This document shows positions 9,211 through 17,700 of a DNA stretch of 33,271 bases, piece after piece. The stretch spans positions 65,913 to 99,183 of the forward strand of contig NZ_SMLV01000436.1 in assembly GCF_009711525.1 (NCBI RefSeq), given 5' to 3'. A model generated the notes under the pieces. That model did no database searches, was not told the origin of the DNA, and saw only the letters and a list, made by a program, of their open reading frames with translations. This stretch comes from Fulvivirga lutimaris. GTDB taxonomy: Bacteria; Bacteroidota; Bacteroidia; Cytophagales; Cyclobacteriaceae. The translations under genes and the position numbers were made by a program. Each line of letters starts with the position of its first letter. Within the stretch, counting starts at the first letter, position 1.

Positions 9211-11634
9211 TTAATCTTTCAGCACATCTACAGGATTTCCTTTTGTTGTTCTAAATGTCAGATGTCCTATGGTTATCAGCGCTACGACAATTAGTGCCGT
9301 AGCAGCGAGGGCAAAATCAAACCAGTTAATATTTATGTGATATCTGAAATTTTCCAGCCAGCGGGTCATCACCCACCATGCTGTGGGTATTGCTACCACA
9401 ATGGCAATGAATATCAGCCTGCTAAAATCGTGAAGTAGTAGTTTTAACAATGCCTTAGTGGAGGCACCTAATATTTTTCTAATGCCTACCTCTTTCTTGC
9501 GTTGTGAGTAGCTTAATGAGGCCATTCCGAAAAGGCCAAAGCAGGCAATAAATATGGCGATGGCCGAGAACCCTGAAAATACTGTAGCCGTTTTGTTTTC
9601 GCTGCTGTAAAGCTGACTCAGGTCTTGAGATAGTACGGTATACTCAAAGCCAAAACGATCTTCAAACTGCTGCCAAACTTCCTCGATAGAGGCTACTGTT
9701 TCTCTAATATCACCAACCTTGGTTTTAATAATGAAGCTATTGTAACCAGGAAAGCGATTAAAAATTAATGGCCGTACGGGCTGATGTAATGAGTTGAAAT
9801 GGAAATCTTTCACAATCCCGATGAGTGTTCCTCTTAATGGCTCGGCACCATTATTATCCCAATGCCATACTATTTCAGAACCAATACCATTGGTTAGATT
9901 CAACTGTTTGGCTGCAGTCTCATTAATGATAAAAACAGAAGTGTCCTTTTTGTAGTCCTTGTTGAAATTTTGGCCTTCAAGGAATTCTATGCCCAATGTT
10001 TTGAAGAAGTCATGTTCTACCAGCACCTCTGAGGCATTGATAAGCATGTTAGGATCATTCGCCAGAGAAACAGCATTCTGGTTGAACTGCTGACCAGGAA
10101 TATTGGAGCTACCAGATACACTTTCAACATTTGGAATCCGAAGCATTTCGGCTTTCATTTCCTGAAATTTTGAATACAGAGCGTAGTTCTTAAGTGGAAC
10201 TACAATCACCTTTTCACTATCAAAGCCAAGGTCTTTGCTATTTACAAACTGTAGCTGGTGATAGATAACGATACTCCCAACGATTAATATCATTGAAATC
10301 GCAAACTGAAAAACCATCAATGACTTCCTTAATAAACTTCCTTTTGGGTTAATCTTTTCAATACCTTTAAGACTAACAGCGGCATTTAAATTGGAAAGAA
10401 ATAGTGAAGGATATAGACCCGCAATTAGTCCTGAAATCAGGGTGCTTCCTACCAAAATTACCAGCAGTATGGGTTGATTGATATAAGAAATAACTAAGGA
10501 TTTGCCTGTGATTGAATTGAAGATCGGTAATCCAACTTCTGCAATAAGACCAGCAAAAATCATTGCTAGAATGGCAATCAGAAACGACTCCCCAAGAAAC
10601 TGAAAAGTGAGTTGCTTTTTAAAAGCCCCTAAAGATTTTCTAATGCCTATCTCTTTGGAACGCATAACAGAAAGTGAAGTGGCCAGGTTCATAAAATTGA
10701 TGCAGGCGATTACAAGAATAAGAATAGCGGCAGCCAGCATAATGTAGATGTACTCTATATTACTATTTGACTCCAACTCCCATCTAATGTTAGATTTTAG
10801 ATGAATATCTGTGATACGCTGCAATTCGAAATGATCGCCAGCCTCTTTGGCATTTTTCCACTCTTCTGGAGATACATCAACATATTTCTCAGCCCAGCTC
10901 ATCAATTGGCTTTGCAATAGATCAGGGTTACTGCTATGCTTTAATCTGATATAATTGAAATGACCAAAATCTGCCCAGGCAAAAAACTGATCCCCGGGCT
11001 CACGCATAGACTTGTTGGCCACATAAGAAACAAGAATATCAAAATGGAAATGGGAGTTGACGGGTACATCTTCAAATACACCTTCTACCGTTACTTTGAG
11101 GTCATCAAAGTTTATTGACAACTCCTTGCCCATTGGATCTTCGTCTCCAAAGTACTTTTTGGCAATACTTTCTGAAATCACCACTCCTTGAGTGCTTCTA
11201 AGTACCTTGTCTTTATTACCTCTGATCAGATTAAATGAAAACACATCGAAAAACGTGCTATCTACACTCAGTAGTTCTGTTTCATCGTAAGTGATATCCT
11301 TTTCAAGGTTACGAACTGAGAAGCGTTGTTTGGTTAAACCAGGTCCCCAAAGAGGAGAGAGAGAGACTGCTGTTTCTACCTGAGGAAACTCGGCTACAAG
11401 GCCCTGAGCCATTGGGTGCGGGGTACGGGTTTGTGGGTCATCAGACCACCATGCAATACGGTAAATGTCATCAGCATCTTCATGAAACTGATCATAGCTT
11501 AATTCATCAATGATAAATAAGCTAATCAACAGCACGGACGCTAAACCAACGGCTAGGCCGGTGATATTGATGGCCGCATGCACCCTCGATTTGAGGATAT
11601 TGCGAAAGGCGATTTTAAGATAATTTTTGAGCAT
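9211..11634 (-). CDS. FtsX/MacB-type ABC transporter permease (second of the array)
   Basis: At 807 aa this is the longest of the five. The first periplasmic core has VEGVFEDVPVNSHFHFD and EDPMGKEL; the second has IGIVKDFHFNSL. Coupling loops are SKEIGIRKSLGA and KKEVGIRKILGA, and the C-terminus NPVDVLKD lacks the usual final Glu-Glu. Eight membrane helices are expected in the standard order. The start ATG (complement of 11632-11634) gives the family-typical beginning MLKNYLKIAFRNI. It is 11 bp downstream of the first permease and belongs to the same transcription unit. Assignment rests on architecture and conserved boxes. Identity to its neighbours appears modest, so the duplications are not recent. 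Confidence 0.92.
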   Translation of the reverse strand: MLKNYLKIAFRNILKSRVHAAINITGLAVGLASVLLISLFIIDELSYDQFHEDADDIYRIAWWSDDPQTRTPHPMAQGLVAEFPQVETAVSLSPLWGPGLTKQRFSVRNLEKDITYDETELLSVDSTFFDVFSFNLIRGNKDKVLRSTQGVVISESIAKKYFGDEDPMGKELSINFDDLKVTVEGVFEDVPVNSHFHFDILVSYVANKSMREPGDQFFAWADFGHFNYIRLKHSSNPDLLQSQLMSWAEKYVDVSPEEWKNAKEAGDHFELQRITDIHLKSNIRWELESNSNIEYIYIMLAAAILILVIACINFMNLATSLSVMRSKEIGIRKSLGAFKKQLTFQFLGESFLIAILAMIFAGLIAEVGLPIFNSITGKSLVISYINQPILLVILVGSTLISGLIAGLYPSLFLSNLNAAVSLKGIEKINPKGSLLRKSLMVFQFAISMILIVGSIVIYHQLQFVNSKDLGFDSEKVIVVPLKNYALYSKFQEMKAEMLRIPNVESVSGSSNIPGQQFNQNAVSLANDPNMLINASEVLVEHDFFKTLGIEFLEGQNFNKDYKKDTSVFIINETAAKQLNLTNGIGSEIVWHWDNNGAEPLRGTLIGIVKDFHFNSLHQPVRPLIFNRFPGYNSFIIKTKVGDIRETVASIEEVWQQFEDRFGFEYTVLSQDLSQLYSSENKTATVFSGFSAIAIFIACFGLFGMASLSYSQRKKEVGIRKILGASTKALLKLLLHDFSRLIFIAIVVAIPTAWWVMTRWLENFRYHININWFDFALAATALIVVALITIGHLTFRTTKGNPVDVLKD

Positions 11635-11645
11635 TTATTTTGAGT

Positions 11646-14021
11646 CTAAGATTCTTTTAAAACATCAGCAGGCTTTGTTAATGCAGCTTTTAGCGTGCTA
11701 TAACCAACTGTGAGAAGGGCTATAGATATGGCTGAGCCGCCAGCGATAATGAACGGCATAACACCCACCTCTATGTGATAGGCATAATTAGAGAGCCAGT
11801 ACTTTCCGTAAAAGAAGGCAATAGGGGCAGCTATAATAAACGAGATAAAAACCAATGTTGTAAAACCTTTAGAAAACAGAATAAGAAGGCTGGCCTCTGA
11901 GGCTCCAAGCACTTTTCTGATACTGGTTTCTTTTGATTTTTGTTCAGCAACAAATGCTGAAAGTCCGAATAGGCCAAGGCATGAAATAATGATCGCTGCT
12001 ACGGCAAATACACTGCTTAATTTACCAGCGGTATCAATGTCACTATACTTCTGCTGGTACAAGTCATCAACAAAGTTGTATTCAAATACATACTCATCTT
12101 CATACTTTGAGTAAACTGATTGAATAGCCTTAAGAGCATCTTTCTTAGATTGATCAGAGGCAATACTGATAAAAGCGTTCCATGTTTCCTGTGGGTTGCA
12201 AATGATCACTACGGGCTCTATTGACTGAGCTAAAGATTGATGGTGGTAATCTTTGATCAACCCAACTACTTTGCCTTCATGACCCCAGACCGTTAAATCC
12301 ATCCCGATTGGATTTTCAACCATTATGGCTTTGGCCGCTGACTCATTGATAAGGAAAGTTTTTTGATCGTTGGAGTTATTTTTTTCAAACGCTTTGCCCT
12401 CGAGTATTTCAATTTCAAAGGTTTCTGTAAAGTCCTGATCCACCTGAATTACATTGAAAAAGATGTCCGTGTCCTCTGGTTTTCCCGGCCAAAAAACACC
12501 AGCGTTAGCATTATCAGTGCCGAATGGATCCTGCTCAGTAAAAGTTACTGACTCAACTCCTGGTATTTGTAGCAGTTCGCTTTTATAAGTGTCTTGCTTA
12601 CCTCTAATTCCGTTAAGGGCATGCCTTACTATATTGCTTTTCCTTATACCAAGCTCTTTGTTTTGGATAAAATCCACTTGGTCAAAAACAAGCAGTGTAA
12701 AGACTATAAAGACTATAGATAATGTAAACTGAAAAATCACCAGGCCTTTGCGAAGTCCTTTCAATCCATCAGTGATAGAGCCATTACTTTTTAATGTTTT
12801 AGTAACATCAAAAGAGGAAAGGAAAAATGCAGGATAAATGCCCGCTAAAATGCCAATGATTAAAGTTGAACCAACCAGCAGCAAAATAAATCCAACCGAG
12901 CTAAAAGGTACCACTATGGCTTTTTGGGTAAGTAGGTTGAATGAGGGCATTAGCACCTCAACAAAGGCAATGGCGATAATAAAAGCGAAGGCTGAGATAA
13001 TTAAAGATTCAGTTAAAAACTGAAATACGATCTGACCCTTTTTTGCTCCTGCAGTTTTTCTAAGGCTTACCTCTTTAGCTCTTTTATGAGCAATGGCTGT
13101 GGAAAGATTAATAAAATTGATGCACGCAATTAAGAGTACAACGAGGGCTATAAAGAACAATAATTTAACATATTTGATTCTTCCTGTAGGCACTCTTCCA
13201 TTAGAAAAATCTGAGTGTAAGTATACCTCTTCAAATGGATAAATAAAGATTTCATCATTGGTTTCTTCGGGCAGATACTTTTGAAAGAGCGAGTTTAATT
13301 TGGCTTCAAAGTCTTTGGTATTTATACCGTCCTGCAGTTGAGCATAGGTGGTAAGGTTAAAATTTGAAAAGGCCCATCTATTGCTCTTCCCCCACCATGG
13401 ACGAGACTCAGATTCAAATTTGTCATAAGGTAAAAGGTAGTCGAATGAAAGTGAAGAATAGCCCGGCAGGGACTCTAGAACACCAGTAACTATATACTGC
13501 TGCTTTTCCTTTTGTACAATGTCAATATACTTTCCTAATGCAGATTGTCCGGGGAAGTATTTTTCAGCTAATTCGGCTGATATAACTACGGAGTGAGTTT
13601 CTCTAAAGGTATTTTCAATGGCACCTTCCTTTAAAGGGAAGTTAAAAATCTTTAGAAATGATGAATCGACATAAAGGCCTGATTCTGAGAACTTAAAAGC
13701 ATCTTTTGAAAAAACGACCTTTGATGGAAAGACTCTGGTAATATTTTCAACTTCTGGCAATTGATCAATGACAGGCTCAACCATGGCAGAAGGAAAGTAA
13801 GGCCTGATTAGTCTTTCACCATCGGGTCCCACTTCACCAAAGAGCTGATAGATGTTGACTCCATTGTTATGGAATTGGTCTTGTCTTAGCTCGTCCCATA
13901 CCCATAATGATATAAAGGCAAAGCAGGCTATGCCGAAGGCAAGGCCTAAAATATTCACGGTAGTGAACACCTTGTTTTTGACAAGATTTCTTAGTGCTAT
14001 TTTAAGGTAATTTCTGAGCAT
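11646..14021 (-). CDS. FtsX/MacB-type ABC transporter permease (first gene of the sigma-54 operon)
   Basis: This 791-aa protein is the first gene transcribed in the array. The N-terminus MLRNYLKIALRNLVKNK leads into helix 1. The first core has VTGVLESLPGYSSLSFDY and QSALGKYI, where the usual EDP is lost. The second core has VGLIKDYHHQSL. The first coupling loop is unusual (AKEVSLRKTAGA instead of ..GVRKVLGA); the second is standard (SKETSIRKVLGA). The tail is KPADVLKES. Its ATG lies about 26 bp from the -12 element of a sigma-54 promoter, implying a leader of about 15 nt. An enhancer-like pair of operators lies about 100-120 bp upstream of the predicted start. Production should therefore depend on an NtrC-type activator, most likely the one encoded at 18964-20331. 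Confidence 0.92.
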   Translation of the reverse strand: MLRNYLKIALRNLVKNKVFTTVNILGLAFGIACFAFISLWVWDELRQDQFHNNGVNIYQLFGEVGPDGERLIRPYFPSAMVEPVIDQLPEVENITRVFPSKVVFSKDAFKFSESGLYVDSSFLKIFNFPLKEGAIENTFRETHSVVISAELAEKYFPGQSALGKYIDIVQKEKQQYIVTGVLESLPGYSSLSFDYLLPYDKFESESRPWWGKSNRWAFSNFNLTTYAQLQDGINTKDFEAKLNSLFQKYLPEETNDEIFIYPFEEVYLHSDFSNGRVPTGRIKYVKLLFFIALVVLLIACINFINLSTAIAHKRAKEVSLRKTAGAKKGQIVFQFLTESLIISAFAFIIAIAFVEVLMPSFNLLTQKAIVVPFSSVGFILLLVGSTLIIGILAGIYPAFFLSSFDVTKTLKSNGSITDGLKGLRKGLVIFQFTLSIVFIVFTLLVFDQVDFIQNKELGIRKSNIVRHALNGIRGKQDTYKSELLQIPGVESVTFTEQDPFGTDNANAGVFWPGKPEDTDIFFNVIQVDQDFTETFEIEILEGKAFEKNNSNDQKTFLINESAAKAIMVENPIGMDLTVWGHEGKVVGLIKDYHHQSLAQSIEPVVIICNPQETWNAFISIASDQSKKDALKAIQSVYSKYEDEYVFEYNFVDDLYQQKYSDIDTAGKLSSVFAVAAIIISCLGLFGLSAFVAEQKSKETSIRKVLGASEASLLILFSKGFTTLVFISFIIAAPIAFFYGKYWLSNYAYHIEVGVMPFIIAGGSAISIALLTVGYSTLKAALTKPADVLKES

Positions 14022-14046
14022 GGTTTAATCATTTGAAATTATGATA

Positions 14047-14062
14047 AGCGTAAACAGTGCCA
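14047..14062 (-). promoter_or_regulatory. rpoN-dependent promoter: Sigma-54 (RpoN) promoter of the permease operon
   Basis: Read on the minus strand the site is TGGCACTGTTTACGCT. It has the full -24 TGGCAC, exactly the right spacing, and GC plus T at -12 (consensus TGGCACGNNNNTTGCW). Only the two Ts before GC differ from consensus. The transcription start would fall near 14036, about 15 nt before the permease ATG. A paired operator upstream and an NtrC-family activator gene in the same window support the call. Confidence 0.8.
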
Positions 14063-14122
14063 TATCATAAAATTAAGGTTTAATCACTTTAAAGTACGAT
14101 TTGATCCTGTTCCAAATGCAGA

Positions 14123-14166
14123 ACTGTTCCGAACTGAAACATCTTATTGTTTCAGTTCGGAACAGT
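14123..14166. promoter_or_regulatory. Enhancer (UAS): perfect inverted repeat of two 17-bp activator sites
   Basis: ACTGTTCCGAACTGAAACA at 14123-14141 is followed, after six bases, by its exact reverse complement at 14148-14166. Each arm contains a site of the form TGTTYC-N5-GAAACA or its complement (14125-14141 and 14148-14164), itself an imperfect dyad. Site centres are 23 bp apart, about two helical turns. The centres lie roughly 97 and 120 bp upstream of the predicted sigma-54 start, the usual distance for a bacterial enhancer-binding protein. The same paired site occurs upstream of the regulator gene. Confidence 0.78.
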
Positions 14167-14247
14167 CTACAACTAATATGCTGATCATCAGGCAGCAACA
14201 TTTTCCAATTAATATGGTATAAAATATCAATTAGAGCAGTATTATAT

Positions 14248-14277
14248 TTTGACTACCACAATTTCAATGTAACTTTC
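14248..14277 (+). promoter_or_regulatory. Housekeeping-sigma promoter for the lipoprotein / T9SS protein genes
   Basis: TTTG at 14248-14251, an 18-base gap and TAACTTTC at 14270-14277 resemble the Bacteroidota -33 TTTG / -7 TAnnTTTG promoter, with the last G replaced by C. The start would be near 14284, giving a leader of about 30 nt to the ATG at 14316. No GG-N10-GC sigma-54 pattern is seen on this side. Confidence 0.45.
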
Positions 14278-14315
14278 AAGCTATTTTATTACTGTAAACC
14301 AAACTATTAATCAAA

Positions 14316-14723
14316 ATGGCAAAAGTCCTTGCTTTACTATCGCTATGCTTTTTTGTCGCATGTAATGCCTCTAAGGCTCCCCAGGATGTAGAAAACCATG
14401 AAAAAGTAGAGGAAGCAGCACTGAAAATGTTAGGGGGTGACGTTATTTATCAACCCAATGTAACCAAAACTTATATGTTATGTTCTACAAGTAAGGTAGA
14501 AGACAATGTAAGCAGAGTGGTATTCATAATTTATGACCTAAATAAGAACGAGGTTATATATGAATCAAAAGAACGAATAAGAAAGGTATCCTGGCAATCA
14601 GAAAACGAAGTGCGAGCTGATTTGATATCAGGTATCCCAGTTGTTGATAGTTCAAACAACTATTATGTGTACAATGTTGAAACTAAAAAAAGGGAGTCTG
14701 CTCCTGACCTAAACCAAGAATAA
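14316..14723 (+). CDS. Small lipoprotein of unknown function
   Basis: This 135-aa protein begins MAKVLALLSLCFFVACNAS. That is a short basic start, a hydrophobic stretch and a Cys after F-V-A, a plausible lipoprotein cleavage site with Cys16 or so as the lipidated residue. The mature part alternates hydrophobic and polar residues in short strands (VVFIIYDLNKNEVIYES, NNYYVYNVETKK), suggesting a small beta-sheet fold. I do not recognise a family. The stop lies 4 bp before the large secreted protein, so the two are very probably co-transcribed. It could be an outer-membrane partner or anchor for that protein, which is inference from position only. Confidence 0.7.
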   Translation: MAKVLALLSLCFFVACNASKAPQDVENHEKVEEAALKMLGGDVIYQPNVTKTYMLCSTSKVEDNVSRVVFIIYDLNKNEVIYESKERIRKVSWQSENEVRADLISGIPVVDSSNNYYVYNVETKKRESAPDLNQE

Positions 14724-14727
14724 TTAA

Positions 14728-17700
14728 ATGAAAAAGTCCGCCTTCAAATTGATTATGGGTGCAGTATTTTCTGCTGTACTCATCATGATGTCATTATTAC
14801 AATTTAATGACACACGAAAAGATAATTTCGTTGCCAAATCTAAAAGCAAAACACATAAAAAATCTATTGTTGTAAATGGAAGAACTTATGATGGGCCAGA
14901 AAAATATGCATATTATCAGGCTGCGATTAGAGCAGGACAAGAAGATTTGGATGCTCCTTTTAAGCACCCTCAGTATAAATTTGATTATAAGAATCAAGAA
15001 TTATTAAAGGCCAAAAAAGGGAAAAGGTTTAGTTCTAGAACTGAATCTACACCTACCTTTAAAGAAAGGGGGCCAGTTAATGTGCCTGGAAGAACCCGGG
15101 CTATTATTGTTGACCCGGATGATAATTCAAGTCAAACATGGTTTGCAGCAGGTGTGAGTGGTGGAATTTGGAAAACAACGGATGGAGGAATATCATGGCT
15201 TGAAATAGCCCCTGAAATTGAAAATTTACAAGTGGTATCATTGGCCATGTCTGCTTCAAATAGTTCCGTAATGTATGCCGGTACGGGGGAATCATTTGGT
15301 GGTGGAGCGCCCTTTGGTCAAAATGGTAATGGGATTTACAAATCTGAAGATAAAGGTGTTACATGGAGTTTATTGGCTAGTACGGTCAATAATGATTTTG
15401 GTAATGTAAGTAGAATAATTGTTGACCCTACCAACGAGAATACTCTGCTGGCTAGCACAGCAGGAAAGAGAAGTTTGGGATTTGATTTTGGAGATGGTGC
15501 GATCATGCGCTCAACTGATGGTGGAGTTTCATGGAATAAGGTGTTTCAAAGTGCTGGAAGGCCTGTCCAGCAAGTCATTGCTGCACCATCCGACTTCAAT
15601 ATACAATACGCGTCCGTCTTGGCAGAAGGGGTTGTTAAATCTATTGATGCCGGATTAACATGGACAGAAGTAAGTACCGGGTTAAGCCTAAGTAATAGAT
15701 TAGAGTTAGCCATATCTCATACTAACCCTAATAAAGTATATGGATCTGCTGTAGGAACTAGATCCGGGGCAGGTGCTGACTTGTATTTAACAGAAGATGG
15801 GGGAGCAATTTGGAATTTAGTCGAAGTAATCTTTGACGATGCACCGATAGACTTTTTAGTTCAGGGCTCCTATGACAATTGTATATTAGTAAATCCTTTT
15901 AATGATGATAATGTATATTTTGGAGGGGTAAGTTTGTTTAGCCTTACCAGAAACCCTTCTTTAGATGGAGAGACTACTACTTTTTATGGTTTGGAAGCCG
16001 ATGAAGTAAAGGACTTTGTTAGTTTTTCAAATTTTTCAAATGTAAGTGATGCAGGTGGAAGGCTTGATGTAAAACCTGCAGAAGCAGAAGATAAGACTGT
16101 AGAAATCCGTTTTGGTCCAGGCATAAGTCAGATGGCACATCGCTTCACAATACCAACGGGACAAGGCTCTGGTGTAGAAGCTAATAACTACTCATTTCAA
16201 GATTATATTGAAGTTCCCTTTGAAGTCTGGAATGTTACGGATGATGTGCAGTTAATGGTCTCCTTTAGAGATCAACAAGAAGACGGTGAATTTAACTTAA
16301 TTGTCGAAAATTTTGATGGTGATGGCACTACGCAAAGCCGAGAATATTTATTTGTTAATAATGTTCCTTACAGTGCCTCTACTCCTGATGAAAACATTGC
16401 TCTTAATGGAGGACATGAACACAAAGAGATGTATACCGTTTTTCCAACATTGACTGAAGGAGGCGTTTGGAATGCTGCTGCACTCCCGAGTTCAAAAGTG
16501 ACTATTTCGCGATTTACATCCGCTATTCTGGGTGGGGACCTTACTGTAGTTACGGATGCGCGACAGACCTTCAACAGTAATAACCTCCATATTCAGGGAA
16601 CTACAAATGGTGTGCACCCTGATAATCATGTTATGGTTCCTATTATTACCAATCAATCTGAAAGTGAGTTTAAAATATTATTAGGTACAGACGGGGGCAT
16701 TTATGCTTCAGATCCTGGTACTGCACCAGGTGTTTCCAATGGCAGTTGGACTTGGTTAGGCTCCGGGTATAATACAAGTCAGTTTTATGGTGCTGACAAG
16801 ATTTTAGGCAGAGAGCAATACATGGGCGGTACTCAAGATAATGGTACTTGGTTATCATCTGCCTCTGAAGATGCTTCAAGTACTTCCGTCTATAATTTTT
16901 TTATTGGAGGAGATGGTTTTGAAGTGGTCGCGCACTACACAGATCCATTAAAGTTTATTGGAGGTTCTCAGAACAATGGGTTTGTAGGAACTGATGATGG
17001 TGGAGAAAGTTTTTATAATGCCACAAATGGACTAAGTGAAGATGGGGGACCATTTGTTTCAAGGCTGTCCTCGTCATATCAAGACACAGACGTATTATTC
17101 ACTGTAGAAGAAACAGGAGTATATAAAAGCATTGATTTTGGAAGAAATTGGAGGGAAATACCAATATCTGAAAAGTGGGGCTTCTGGAGTGGTTCTGATG
17201 TGGAGGTATCAAAAGCTGACCCAAGAATTGTCTGGGCTGGAGGCAGAATGACCGAAGAGGGCTCTTTATTTGTTTCTGTTGATGGAGGAGAGTCTTTTGA
17301 GCCAGTGCCCAATTTTGCCAACCTTGGGTTGTGTACCGGAATATACTCACACCCGACTAAGGATAGTACTGCTTTTGCAGTCTTTTCTGTTGCAAACTCT
17401 CCCAAGATTATTAGGACAAATGATCTTGGTCAAACTTGGACAGATATTTCTGGATATAGTGCAGGAAGTACAAGTAATGGCTTTCCTGATGTAGCAACTT
17501 TTGCCCTTCAGGCCATGCCTTATGACGAAAATACCTATTGGGCGGGAACAGAAATAGGCATATTCGAAACAACCGATGCAGGAGCTAACTGGTCTTTATT
17601 AGATGAATTTCCTTCGGTATCAATATGGGATTTTAAAATAAAAGATGGTCAAGTAATAATAGCAACTTTTGGACGTGGCATTTGGACAGCGGACATTCCA

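Noticed and set aside
14108-14124. Third activator site (TGTTCC followed by GAAC)
   Set aside because: Only the left half matches, and its spacing to the next site is 17 bp, not 23 bp.
14167-14315. Sigma-54 promoter on the plus strand for the lipoprotein gene
   Set aside because: The GG doublets present are not followed by GC at the required distance; a TTTG/TAACTTTC promoter fits better.
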